Positions 42,598-52,167 of a DNA stretch of 64,000 nucleotides are shown here, in pieces. Within the stretch, counting starts at the first letter, position 1; each line of letters begins with the position of its first letter. The notes beneath the pieces are model-generated. The model worked only from the letters and a program-made list of their open reading frames with translations, was not told where the DNA came from and did not search any database. The position numbers and the translations under genes are program-made. The DNA comes from JAUIET01 sp045106985 (lineage in GTDB: Bacteria > Pseudomonadota > Gammaproteobacteria > Pseudomonadales > JAUIET01): NCBI GenBank assembly GCA_045106985.1, contig JBGCFQ010000020.1:62001-126000 (forward strand), given 5' to 3'.

Positions 42598-44553
42598 TTA
42601 CCCACCCGCTAAGCCTTCCAGCTCATACCAACGCTCTAGCAGTTTCTCCAATTGCTTGTTGCCCGCTTCCAGCGCATTCAGTGTAGACTTTACCTTCTCA
42701 GGATCGCCTTGATAAAAATCCCCAGCCATAGCAGCGCTATTTAGGGTTTCAATCTCGGCTTCCATGCTGGAAATTTGCTCAGGGAGCTTCTCCAGCTCAT
42801 GTTTTTGAGTGAAGCTCAAGGTAGTCGCTTCTTTGTTACTAGGCGCGCTCTGTGAATAAGCAGTAGCTGAACTCGGCGGCGCTTTGCCAGTCTCTGAATT
42901 TACCTTGCCCATGGGCAACGATGCTGCCGTTCCCCGCTGCTCCTCTTCGGCTACAGCAAGCCTGCGTCGTGTGCTTTGCCAATCAGTGTAGCCGCCCACA
43001 TATTCTTGGATTTTCCCGTTTTCTTCGAACACAAATGTGCTAGTTACCACATTATCCAAAAGTTGGCGATCGTGGCTCACTAGCAATAAAGTGCCCGGAT
43101 ATTCAACCAAGCGTTGCTCCAGAGCTTCAAGCATCTCAACGTCGAGATCATTACTCGGCTCGTCGAGTATGAGCACATTGCTTGGCTGCATAAACAATTT
43201 TGCAAGTAATACACGATTACACTCGCCACCGGAAAGCGCGCTAATCTTGGTGCGTGAACGCTTAGGGCTAAAAAGGAACTGCTGCAGATAAGAAATTACA
43301 TGTCGCTGCTTGCCATTTAAGGTCACGTGCTCCTTGCCATCTGCGACGAAGTCAGCAACCGATTGCTGCTTATCAAGTCGTTCTCTTAGCTGATCGAAAT
43401 ACGCTAGCTGAATGCCCGCCCCGATTTTTACCGAACCCTTGTCAGGCGTTAAGGTACCCAACAAGATGGACAACAAGGTCGACTTGCCGACACCATTGTT
43501 ACCTACAATGCCAATGCGATCACCGCGCATTATTCGGGCGCTGAAGTCATTTATCAGTGTTTCGCCGTCATAGCCGTGGCTTACACCTCTAACCTCGATA
43601 ACCTTCCGTCCGGATTGCTCAGACTCTACGGTTTGGATCTGTGCGCGGCCTTGTCGTTTTATGCGAGCTGCACGCTCTTTTCGCATGGCTTCCAATGCAC
43701 GAACCCGACCTTCATTGCGGGTACGCCTCGCTTTTATACCTTCGCGAATCCATCCTTCTTCCTGCGCAAGACGTTTGTCGAATAAAGCATTGTGTCTGTC
43801 TTCTTCCTCATCCGCTTTCTCCTTAAGCTTGAGGTAATTCTGAAAATTTCCAGGCCAGCTTATTAACTGGCCACGATCGACTTCAACAATGCGAGTAGCC
43901 AGCTTTTGCAAAAAAGTGCGATCGTGCGTTATCAATATTATGCTGCCGCGGTATGACAGCAACTTGCCTTCCAGCCACTCAATGGTGTTTATATCGAGAT
44001 GGTTAGTTGGCTCATCAAGTAACAGCAGATCAGGCGCGGACACCAAAGCCTTAGCCAGAGCCACGCGTCTTCGCCAACCGCCACTCAACTCATTGAGCTT
44101 TTTATTACCGTCTAAGCCCAGTTGGCTGAGTGTGGACTCTATTTGTTGCTCCGTATTCCAGCCCCCGCCCTGTTCAATGGCCGATTGCAGCTGCTCCAGC
44201 TTCTGCAAATTGCGCGGTGTTTGACCATCTGCGGCCATACTGAGCGTTTCATATTCTTCTATCAATGCCTGTTGGCCGGCAAGGCCTTGACCGACCAGCT
44301 CGCTGACTAATAGTTCGTCAGCATCGGGTAAGTCTTGTGACAGCACGCTAATTCGCAAACCCTGCGTAACATGCATTTGTCCACTATCAATATCTTGTTG
44401 GCCAAGTAGTATCTTCATTAGCGTGGTTTTACCCGCACCGTTGCGACCTATTAAACAGATGCGTTCCTCTTTTTCGACGCTTAGATCAGCATCAGAGAGA
44501 ATGATCTGGTCGGCAAATTCCAGCTTGGCTTGTTGTAATCGAATTAGGCTCAT
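42598..44553 (-). CDS. uup: ABC-F ATPase Uup
   Basis: A soluble ATPase with two ABC cassettes and no membrane part, related to ribosome-acting ABC-F proteins. Mutants in E. coli raise transposon excision. Of 651 residues, cassette 1 has GRNGAGKTT, LSGGWRRRVALAKAL and LLLLDEPTNHLD; cassette 2 has GNNGVGKST, LSGGECNRVLLAKL and VLILDEPSNDLD. A C-terminal coiled coil (about 575-650) after a Ser/Ala-rich linker distinguishes Uup from EttA and YheS. Divergent from uppP across 136 bp that must hold both promoters. Confidence 0.93.
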   Translation of the reverse strand: MSLIRLQQAKLEFADQIILSDADLSVEKEERICLIGRNGAGKTTLMKILLGQQDIDSGQMHVTQGLRISVLSQDLPDADELLVSELVGQGLAGQQALIEEYETLSMAADGQTPRNLQKLEQLQSAIEQGGGWNTEQQIESTLSQLGLDGNKKLNELSGGWRRRVALAKALVSAPDLLLLDEPTNHLDINTIEWLEGKLLSYRGSIILITHDRTFLQKLATRIVEVDRGQLISWPGNFQNYLKLKEKADEEEDRHNALFDKRLAQEEGWIREGIKARRTRNEGRVRALEAMRKERAARIKRQGRAQIQTVESEQSGRKVIEVRGVSHGYDGETLINDFSARIMRGDRIGIVGNNGVGKSTLLSILLGTLTPDKGSVKIGAGIQLAYFDQLRERLDKQQSVADFVADGKEHVTLNGKQRHVISYLQQFLFSPKRSRTKISALSGGECNRVLLAKLFMQPSNVLILDEPSNDLDVEMLEALEQRLVEYPGTLLLVSHDRQLLDNVVTSTFVFEENGKIQEYVGGYTDWQSTRRRLAVAEEEQRGTAASLPMGKVNSETGKAPPSSATAYSQSAPSNKEATTLSFTQKHELEKLPEQISSMEAEIETLNSAAMAGDFYQGDPEKVKSTLNALEAGNKQLEKLLERWYELEGLAGG

Positions 44554-44689
44554 GCTGCCAAATTATACAGAACGATTAGCTCCAGGTTTGCTACTCTTTA
44601 GCGATAGTAGTGAAAAGCACAAAAGCTTTAACATGTAATGGACATAGTTGACCGACAAGGTTAATGCGCAGAGTTGAAAGGTAGCGTTA

Positions 44690-45469
44690 ATGAGCATAAT
44701 TGAAGCCATCATTCTAGGTATAGTTCAAGGCCTTACCGAGTTCTTACCGGTGAGCAGCAGCGGCCACATTGAATTGGGCAAGGCTGTACTTGGCACTCAG
44801 GATGTTGGTATAGATTTTACAATTCTTGTGCACGTTGCTACGGCGCTAGCATCAGTACTTGTTTTCCGTAAAGAGATTGTAGAACTGATTCAAGGCATGC
44901 TTAAGTTCAGATACAACGAGTCGTGGGAATACTCGCTAAAGTTGATACTGGCATCCGTGCCTGTCGCCATTGTTGGTTTGCTCTATAAAGATGAAGTGGA
45001 AGCGCTATTCCAGGGCGACTTGGCCTTGGTTGGTTCAATGCTGTTAATTACGGCTGCATTGCTGCTGATAACGACTTTTATTAAAGGCACAGGCAAATCT
45101 ATCGGCTGGCACCACGCGGTTGTCATTGGTATTGCACAAATGTTCGCGGTTATGCCTGGCATCTCTCGTTCTGGCGCCACTATTGCAGTCGCCTTGATTA
45201 TGCAGATCGATAAGGCTAAAGCGGCTAAATTTTCCTTCCTTATGGTGCTCATACCTATTTTTGGTCAAGCTCTGCTCGATGGCATAGATATCTACAAAGA
45301 CCCTTCACTGTGGTCTCTGGGCGCAGGCGTATCGATCTCAGGATTTGTTGCAGCATTTGCTTCAGGATTATTTGCCTGCACAGCAATGCTTAAAATTGTG
45401 CAAACAGGAAAACTGTATTATTTCAGTATTTACTGTGTGTTGGTGGGGCTGGTGGCGATATTTGCATAA
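44690..45469 (+). CDS. uppP: Undecaprenyl-diphosphatase
   Basis: Recycles undecaprenyl diphosphate for peptidoglycan and other envelope polymers; mutants are bacitracin sensitive. The 259 residues form about seven or eight membrane helices and contain both active-site regions: QGLTEFLPVSSSGHIELGK and MPGISRSGATIAVAL. The Glu-rich first motif and the Arg of SRSGAT are catalytic. AAGGT about 8 nt before ATG 44690 supports the start. It is convergent with aceK, separated by 28 bp. Confidence 0.95.
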   Translation: MSIIEAIILGIVQGLTEFLPVSSSGHIELGKAVLGTQDVGIDFTILVHVATALASVLVFRKEIVELIQGMLKFRYNESWEYSLKLILASVPVAIVGLLYKDEVEALFQGDLALVGSMLLITAALLLITTFIKGTGKSIGWHHAVVIGIAQMFAVMPGISRSGATIAVALIMQIDKAKAAKFSFLMVLIPIFGQALLDGIDIYKDPSLWSLGAGVSISGFVAAFASGLFACTAMLKIVQTGKLYYFSIYCVLVGLVAIFA

Positions 45470-45497
45470 GTCATACTGCAGCTCGGCATGTTAAACC

Positions 45498-47234
45498 TTA
45501 CCGCTGCTGAAAGCGCTTGCTACGACGGTAGGGATAGACACTTTCAACCTCTCCATCGCGGATTTTTCGCTGCATATCCTGCCAAAATCTATAATCGTAT
45601 AGGTCCTCGTGTAAGCGTTCGAATACCTTTCGGGCCTGGGCGTTACCGGTAAAAAACAATCGGAACTCCTCTGGAAAAACATCATTTTCTGCAACGCTAT
45701 ACCAAGGCGTCCCAGACATCTCCTGCTCTTCAGTGCGTGCTTCAGGAATTTTTCGAAAATTACATTCACTCAACAAACAAACTTCGTCATAGTCGTAAAA
45801 TACAACTCGTCCATGGGGTGTTACGCCAAAATTCTTTAACAGCATGTCACCAGGAAAAATATTCGCTCCCGCCATTTGCTTAATGGCGTTGCCATATTCA
45901 TCAATTACGTCTTCAATCTGATCATCGCTTTTACCCGGCAAGAACAAATTCAGGGGCACCATTCTACGTTCCACATAACAGTGCTTGAGCAACAACACTT
46001 TACCGTTTTCTTCCAGAGAAGATCCGGCCTCTCGACGGAGCTCTTCCAACAATTCTTCTGGGAAACGACTGCGATCAAATACCAGGTTATCAAACTCTTG
46101 CGTGTCGGCCATTCTTCCGGCGCGCTCATGAAGCTTCACTAAGGTGTACTTTTGCTTTACCTGCTGACGTGTCATCGACTTTGGCGGCGTAAATCGATCT
46201 TTGATCACCTTAAACACGTAATTAAAGGATGGCAGCGTAAACACAACCATCACCATGCCTTTTATACCTGGAGCAGTAACGAACTGGTCATTGGAACTTG
46301 TTATCTGGCGAACAGCAAAGCGAACAAATTCAGTCTTAGCGTGCTTTGGGAAACCTATTGCGGCATACATTTCAAAAATAGGTTTGCGCGGTAAGAAGCT
46401 AGACAAGAAAGCCACATATTGTGAGGGCTGATCTGTGTACACCATAAAATAGGTACGCGTAAAACTAAACACAATACTAATATCACTCGAATCCAGCAGT
46501 AGCGTATCCAGATACAAGCTCGGCTTATCGCTGTCAGCATGCAATATAGGAATAACGAAAGGAAATATTTGGCCAAGGCTCAAGATTCGCCCAACTATAT
46601 AGGCCGCTTTATTTCGAAAGAACAAACTGCGTAGAACCTGAACCTCAACGTCATCGGCGGTTGCGCCCGTTGGCAGTTTTGCGCTTAGCTCACGCTGAAC
46701 ACAATCTTCCATACAGGCAATATCCCGCTCTAGATTCTCGAAAGCTACGTCAAGCCCAAAATCATCGACTATGCTCGAAACCAACTCACTGGTGGGTAAC
46801 GCCCCTTCGTATGAACGGTAGGTTCCTGGATCAATATCTACAGACTCAGGAGCCGTAGAATAATCAGCAAATGCGTATTTTTCGCGAATAACCTTATGTT
46901 CAAATATATTGCAGTAAACAGAGTTGTAGAAGGTTTCTACCACCTCTATGTTACGGTGATGTTCAATAAGAGGGATAAACTTTTTCTTTACCTCGATCCA
47001 TAACTCAGGATCTTGCAGATCACCACCAACAGTATCAGCTGCCAATCTAACTACTTGAGCTATTTTTTCTTGGTACAACATCTGGCGACGTTGTTGTGCA
47101 TCGTGCACTTCAATCCATGATGCTGTCTCGAAGCGAACATGAGCTCCAAGCGTTAGATTTAGATAGTCCGCAAAGAATGAGTCGAAACCATTAACAATTG
47201 ATTGAGCAAGGCGAAAAGCCTTAGCTCTAATCAT
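45498..47234 (-). CDS. aceK: Isocitrate dehydrogenase kinase/phosphatase
   Basis: Phosphorylates and dephosphorylates NADP-isocitrate dehydrogenase, choosing between the TCA cycle and glyoxylate bypass. The 578 residues match AceK over the full length: ADYLNLTLGAHVRFE at the N terminus, an atypical kinase core with PGIKGMVMVVFTLPSFNYVFKVIKDRF, and the catalytic segment ANIFPGDMLLKNFGVTPHGRVVFYDYDEVC, where DYDE holds metal-binding Asp. In E. coli it sits with aceB and aceA. Here its ATG overlaps the stop of a 2-oxoacid:ferredoxin oxidoreductase gene (ATGA), a different context. Confidence 0.96.
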   Translation of the reverse strand: MIRAKAFRLAQSIVNGFDSFFADYLNLTLGAHVRFETASWIEVHDAQQRRQMLYQEKIAQVVRLAADTVGGDLQDPELWIEVKKKFIPLIEHHRNIEVVETFYNSVYCNIFEHKVIREKYAFADYSTAPESVDIDPGTYRSYEGALPTSELVSSIVDDFGLDVAFENLERDIACMEDCVQRELSAKLPTGATADDVEVQVLRSLFFRNKAAYIVGRILSLGQIFPFVIPILHADSDKPSLYLDTLLLDSSDISIVFSFTRTYFMVYTDQPSQYVAFLSSFLPRKPIFEMYAAIGFPKHAKTEFVRFAVRQITSSNDQFVTAPGIKGMVMVVFTLPSFNYVFKVIKDRFTPPKSMTRQQVKQKYTLVKLHERAGRMADTQEFDNLVFDRSRFPEELLEELRREAGSSLEENGKVLLLKHCYVERRMVPLNLFLPGKSDDQIEDVIDEYGNAIKQMAGANIFPGDMLLKNFGVTPHGRVVFYDYDEVCLLSECNFRKIPEARTEEQEMSGTPWYSVAENDVFPEEFRLFFTGNAQARKVFERLHEDLYDYRFWQDMQRKIRDGEVESVYPYRRSKRFQQR

Positions 47235-48283
47235 CTCAAGCTTTCGTTTATCTTATCGAGTGCTTGTTGACCTGGACATAAATCATCCTCTGTCATTTTA
47301 TTTAATGCGGTCTCTGAGGTACCCAGCATGGAATGCAAATCTTGAGTGTCCGGATCCATGTAAAGTAAACCCGTCAGTATTTCGCCATTGCTGCTCGCAT
47401 CCGACAATGCAGACGCCGCCGCCTTCTTATCTCTAAGATTGTAGTCTCTGCCATTCTTACGCAGATGAACAACAGAACCGTCATGCAAACACACTTCCTG
47501 ACTAGTACCTTCTTCGTAACGTGTTGTAATTTCTTGCTTCATGGGCACAAAATCTATCGTGCCCGCTGCTTCCATATGCTCACGCACAAACTCATAACTT
47601 TTAGTTGATCCTGGGTTGTTATTAAACGTTACACAAGGTGAGAGAACATCAAGGAAGGCAAATCCGGGGTGAGAAATAGCAGCCTTAATAAGAGGCACTA
47701 ATTGCTCTTTGTCGCCTGAAAAAGAACGACCGACAAAGTCCGCGCCTAACTGAAGAGCCAAGGCACAGAGATCTATTGATTGGAATTGATTCGGAGCGCC
47801 TTTTTTACTGTGGGAATCTACATCCGCTGTTGCTGAATCCTGGCCCTTGGTTAGGCCATAGCAACCGTTGTTTTCAACGATGTAGAGCATATTGAGATTA
47901 CGCCTTACCACGTGTGCAAACTGTCCCATGCCGATAGAAGCAGTATCGCCATCACCAGATACACCGATGTATGTCAGTTCTCGATTGGCAAGATTTGCTC
48001 CCGTTGCAACCGAAGGCATGCGCCCATGAACCGAATTAAAGCCATGCGAGTTACCCAGAAAATACGACGGCGTTTTCGAACTGCAGCCAATACCCGAAAT
48101 CTTGGCAACGGTGTGAGGCTCAATCGACATTTCGAAACAGGCCTGGATGATAGCACCGCTAATAGAATCGTGTCCGCATCCAGCGCATAGAGTTGACAGC
48201 GAACCTTCGTAATCTGCTTCTGTGTAACCCAGTTCATTTGTTGGAGAATTGGGGTGGCGAAAAGATGGTTTTATATAAGTCAT
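47231..48283 (-). CDS. korB: 2-oxoacid:ferredoxin oxidoreductase beta subunit
   Basis: The thiamine diphosphate-binding subunit, which decarboxylates a 2-oxoacid and passes electrons to ferredoxin through an iron-sulfur cluster. The 350 residues show LCAGCGHDSI with cluster Cys, KISGIGCSSKTP, and the ThDP-Mg motif GDGDTASIGMGQF...VENNGCYGLTKGQ. It is preferred as 2-oxoglutarate specific because it pairs with aceK downstream and belongs to the two-subunit KorAB type, but pyruvate or branched substrates are not excluded. It follows korA by 16 bp. Confidence 0.88.
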   Translation of the reverse strand: MTYIKPSFRHPNSPTNELGYTEADYEGSLSTLCAGCGHDSISGAIIQACFEMSIEPHTVAKISGIGCSSKTPSYFLGNSHGFNSVHGRMPSVATGANLANRELTYIGVSGDGDTASIGMGQFAHVVRRNLNMLYIVENNGCYGLTKGQDSATADVDSHSKKGAPNQFQSIDLCALALQLGADFVGRSFSGDKEQLVPLIKAAISHPGFAFLDVLSPCVTFNNNPGSTKSYEFVREHMEAAGTIDFVPMKQEITTRYEEGTSQEVCLHDGSVVHLRKNGRDYNLRDKKAAASALSDASSNGEILTGLLYMDPDTQDLHSMLGTSETALNKMTEDDLCPGQQALDKINESLR

Positions 48284-48299
48284 ATTTTATGCGCGCATG

Positions 48300-50144
48300 C
48301 TACTGCGCTTTCTCCCGTCGAATTGGGGTAACAGACGCCGAACCAGGCAAGTGTTGCTTGACGACTGAACGTATTTTTCCTGCTGTAATAGGCATGCCAT
48401 CGTACTCAAGCAACTTAAGCAGTTTGGTGGGGTCGGCGTCACACTCAATAAGTAGCAAAGATCGAAGTTGGGCATCCCGGTTTTGTTCGATCACGAACAC
48501 TTTGCTGTGTGCCTCTATGAAATCGCTAACCTGCTGATTGAACGGGAAAGCCCGAATACGTAAAGCGTCCAGGTGCACGCCCTCATCAGCCAGTATGTCT
48601 AAGGCCTCATGTGTCGCGTCAGTGCTGGTGCCAAAATAAATCACACCCAATCCGGTGTTCTCTGCCGCTGTTCTCAGCTCAGGTTCTGGCACCATTGTTT
48701 TAGCGGTATTCCATTTCTTTAACAAACGCTCCATATTCTTAGCATATTCCTTGCCGTCCTCCGTGTAGATTGCCCACTCGTCTCGTGATGAACCCCGAGT
48801 GAAAAAAGAGCCCTTTGTTGGATGCGTACCAGGAATTGTGCGATAGCAGATTCCGTCACCGTCAACGTCTCTATAGCGGCCAAATCGATCCATATTATCA
48901 AGCTGCTCGGCGTTCAAAACCTTGCCGCGATTGTAGTGCCGCTTATTATCCCAACGCAGCGGCTCAGACATCGTATCGTTCATACCGAGGTCTAAGTCAC
49001 TCATTACAATCACCGGCGTCTGCAATTGCTCTGCCAGCTCGAATGCTTCACTACCAAAATCAAAACACTCTCGTGGATTTGATGGGAACAGCAATACTTG
49101 TTTTGTGTCGCCATGAGACGCATACGCAGCAGCCAAAATGTCGGACTGCTGAGTACGAGTGGGCATACCAGTTGATGGCCCACTTCGCTGTATGTCGAAT
49201 AACACAGTAGGTACTTCAGCAAAATACGCCAGACCAAGAAACTCACTCATCAATGAAATTCCTGGCCCACTCGTCGCGGTAAATGCCCTAGCGCCGTTCC
49301 AGCTTGCTCCAATAACCATGCCTATTGCAGACAACTCGTCTTCAGCCTGCACGATAGCAAAATTATTTTTACCGGTGCCAGGGTCAATTCTGAGTCGCTT
49401 GGCATATTTCTCGTAAGCATCGACCACCGATGTAGATGGCGTTATCGGATACCAGGCCGCCACCGATGCACCTGCGTATATAGCACCAAGGGCGGTTGCA
49501 GCGTTGCCATCTATCAGAATCTTGTCACCAACATTATCTCTGCGCTCTACTCTCACCCCTAGAGGGCATTGGTAGTTTTCTGAGGCATATAAATGGCCTA
49601 ACTCAAGCGCATGAATGTTTGGCGCAATTAATTTCTCTTTGCCTTTGAATTGGCTATGCACAATCTGGCTCAACACATCAAATTCAATATCGAGCAACGC
49701 AGCAAGAGCGCCTACATAGATCACATTTTTGAACAATAATCGCTGACGAGGGTCTTTATACTCTCGAGCGCAAATTTCGGTCAAAGGCAGGCCGATGTAG
49801 TTAATATCGTCGCGAATAAGTCTCAAATCCAGAGGTTTGGTCGAATCGTAAATAAAGTATCCGCCAGGAAGAACCTCAGCCACATCGTCCTTCATACTCT
49901 GCGGATTTACTGACAAAACAACGTCAACGCCACCACGGCGACCAAGATAGCCTTTCTCGCTTACACGTACTTCATACCAGGTAGGCAGGCCTTGAATATT
50001 GGAAGGAAATATATTCTTCGGGCTTACAGGAATGCCCATTCTGAAAACCGCTTTCGCAAACATATTGTTAGCGCTGGCTGAACCAGTGCCATTGACGTTG
50101 GCAAACTTTATAACAAATTCATTAACTGCAGAAATAGGCTTCAT
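48300..50144 (-). CDS. korA: 2-oxoacid:ferredoxin oxidoreductase alpha subunit (gamma-alpha fusion)
   Basis: A 614-residue catalytic partner of KorB. Residues 1-190 form the gamma domain (FVIKFANVNGTGSASANNMFAKAVFRMG). From about 215 comes the alpha pyrimidine-binding domain with WYPITPSTSVVDAYEKYAK, IVQAEDELSAIGMVIGASWNGARAFTATSGPG and RSGPSTGMPTRTQQSD. The C-terminal domain follows. YPITPSTS is the usual family fingerprint. This is an O2-sensitive class of enzyme, unexpected but known in aerobes. It lies 42 bp after the FAD/iron-sulfur protein gene. Confidence 0.92.
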   Translation of the reverse strand: MKPISAVNEFVIKFANVNGTGSASANNMFAKAVFRMGIPVSPKNIFPSNIQGLPTWYEVRVSEKGYLGRRGGVDVVLSVNPQSMKDDVAEVLPGGYFIYDSTKPLDLRLIRDDINYIGLPLTEICAREYKDPRQRLLFKNVIYVGALAALLDIEFDVLSQIVHSQFKGKEKLIAPNIHALELGHLYASENYQCPLGVRVERRDNVGDKILIDGNAATALGAIYAGASVAAWYPITPSTSVVDAYEKYAKRLRIDPGTGKNNFAIVQAEDELSAIGMVIGASWNGARAFTATSGPGISLMSEFLGLAYFAEVPTVLFDIQRSGPSTGMPTRTQQSDILAAAYASHGDTKQVLLFPSNPRECFDFGSEAFELAEQLQTPVIVMSDLDLGMNDTMSEPLRWDNKRHYNRGKVLNAEQLDNMDRFGRYRDVDGDGICYRTIPGTHPTKGSFFTRGSSRDEWAIYTEDGKEYAKNMERLLKKWNTAKTMVPEPELRTAAENTGLGVIYFGTSTDATHEALDILADEGVHLDALRIRAFPFNQQVSDFIEAHSKVFVIEQNRDAQLRSLLLIECDADPTKLLKLLEYDGMPITAGKIRSVVKQHLPGSASVTPIRREKAQ

Positions 50145-50186
50145 CTTTTATCCAGGGAAGTTCCCGATGACGGTTGAGGGTGAAAA

Positions 50187-51962
50187 CTAAGCGTCTGCCG
50201 CTTTCGTTACGGTATACAGAAATTTTTGCATATCCCAAGCCGCGGTCGGGCATCGTTCAGCACACAAACCACAATGCAGGCAAACATCTTCATCTTTAAC
50301 CATTAAGCGACCTGTGTTCAACTCATCAGAAAGATACAGATCTTGCGCTAAATTATTTGCTGGGGCAGAGAGAACGTTGCGAATGTTCTCCTCATCGGTT
50401 TCAGCCGTAAAAGTAATGCACTTGGTGGGGCAAATATCAACACAAGCATCGCACTCTATGCACAAAGATTCGACAAACACTGTCTGTACGTCGCAATTCA
50501 GGCAGCGTTGCGCCTCAGCGAAGCCCAGGCTCTCATCAAATCCTAATTCCACCTCTACATGCCGATCATTCAGACTTATTGCCTTGTCAGCATGCGGAAC
50601 TTTGAACCGCAAATCATCCGCCACCTCGCTGTCAAAGCTCCATTCGTGCACACCCATTTTTGCACTCACGAGATTAGTGCCCGGAATTAGCCTATCTTCC
50701 ACCTTTTTGCCTTGGCAGAATTTGTCGATCGACACAGCAGCCTGATGGCCATGCGCGACCGCGGTAATAATATTTTCCGGGCCAAAGGCCGCATCACCAC
50801 CAAAGAAAACCTGCTTATTGCTTGACTGAAATGTCTCCCTATCAACCTTGGGCATATCCCATTTATCGAACTCTATTCCTATGTCGCGCTCAATCCACGG
50901 AAACGAATTTTCTTGACCAATGGCCACCAATACATCATCGCACTCAATGAATACGTGGGGCTCGTCGAGCGGTATCAAAGATCGCTTGCCTTGATCGTCA
51001 TACTCAGCACGTACTTTTTCAAAATGCATGCCCACCAATTTACCCTGCTCTACGACAAAATCGACCGGTACATGATTCTCCATAATGGGGATATCTTCAT
51101 GGATGGCATCTTCCTTTTCCCATGGGGACGCTTTCATCTCTGAAAATGGACTGCGAACAACCACTTTGACCTGCTTGCCACCAATGCGCCGCGACGTTCT
51201 GCAACAATCCATCGCGGTGTTGCCACCGCCAAGTACAATAACTTTTTCGCCGATGGACTCAATATGCCCAAAAGCCACACTCTCAAGCCAATCGATTCCA
51301 ATGTGGACGTTGGCCGCCGCCTCCTGTCGACCTGGCACATTGAGATCACGGCCACGCGGCGCGCCAGTGCCGACAAATACTGCGTCGTAGGATTTGCTCA
51401 ATACTGATTTCAAACTTTCGACGTAGGTTTCAAAATGAGTCACTACTCCCATATCGAGTATGTAATCCACTTCTTCCTTAAGTACTTCTTCGGGTAATCG
51501 AAACGAAGGGATTTGGCTGCGCATAAATCCGCCACCGAGTTTTTGCTCATCGAACAGGTCAATACTGTAACCGAGCGGCATCAAATCACGCGCCACGGTA
51601 AGTGAAGCAGGTCCGGCACCAATTAACGCGATCTTTTTCCCGTTCTTTGCAGCAGGAATGTCGGGTAACCTGTCTGTCACATCGCCTTTAAAATCGGCGG
51701 CAACGCGTTTTAAACGACAGATCGCGACGGGCTCCTCTTCTACCCGGCCGCGCCTGCACGCTGGTTCGCAAGGCCGGTCACAGGTTCGCCCAAGAATCCC
51801 AGGAAACACGTTCGATTCCCAATTGACCATGTAGGCATCGGTGTAACGCTTAGCAGCGATTAATCGAATGTATTCGGGGACAGGCGTATGTGCAGGACAG
51901 GCGTACTGGCAGTCTATGACCTTATGAAAATACTCTGGGTCATTAATATTTGTAGGCTTCAA
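50187..51962 (-). CDS. FAD-dependent NAD(P)H oxidoreductase with GltD-like and ferredoxin domains
   Basis: A 591-residue predicted electron shuttle between NAD(P)H and the adjacent 2-oxoacid:ferredoxin oxidoreductase. The N terminus is the GltD iron-sulfur domain (CQYACPAHTPVPEY; CDRPCEPACRR). Next come the FAD site ALIGAGPASLTVA and the NADPH site VIVLGGGNTAMDCCR, then FFGGDAAFGPENIITAVAHG. The C terminus has two 4Fe-4S motifs, CIECDACVDICPTKC and CLHCGLCAERCPTAAW. The start is TTG at 51962: GGAG lies 7 nt upstream and no early ATG exists. Acting as a ferredoxin-type relay is inferred from domains and context; the direction of flow is not known. Confidence 0.88.
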   Translation of the reverse strand: MKPTNINDPEYFHKVIDCQYACPAHTPVPEYIRLIAAKRYTDAYMVNWESNVFPGILGRTCDRPCEPACRRGRVEEEPVAICRLKRVAADFKGDVTDRLPDIPAAKNGKKIALIGAGPASLTVARDLMPLGYSIDLFDEQKLGGGFMRSQIPSFRLPEEVLKEEVDYILDMGVVTHFETYVESLKSVLSKSYDAVFVGTGAPRGRDLNVPGRQEAAANVHIGIDWLESVAFGHIESIGEKVIVLGGGNTAMDCCRTSRRIGGKQVKVVVRSPFSEMKASPWEKEDAIHEDIPIMENHVPVDFVVEQGKLVGMHFEKVRAEYDDQGKRSLIPLDEPHVFIECDDVLVAIGQENSFPWIERDIGIEFDKWDMPKVDRETFQSSNKQVFFGGDAAFGPENIITAVAHGHQAAVSIDKFCQGKKVEDRLIPGTNLVSAKMGVHEWSFDSEVADDLRFKVPHADKAISLNDRHVEVELGFDESLGFAEAQRCLNCDVQTVFVESLCIECDACVDICPTKCITFTAETDEENIRNVLSAPANNLAQDLYLSDELNTGRLMVKDEDVCLHCGLCAERCPTAAWDMQKFLYTVTKAADA

Positions 51963-52167
51963 CTAGAGACTCCGTTCAATGCGGTTTCATGCAGCATTGC
52001 GGGAAGACCCAACTCTAGGCTCGTCGTGCTGCTTCATTATAAGCACGCGCAAGTAAACCACAATGCGACTAAAAATTCAGCCGAATGTGTCGCAAATCGT
52101 GCAGAATTACCGCGTGTTAACGGTAGCAAATGAGAAGGCTAGCTTTAATCAAAAACGAGAGGATATT

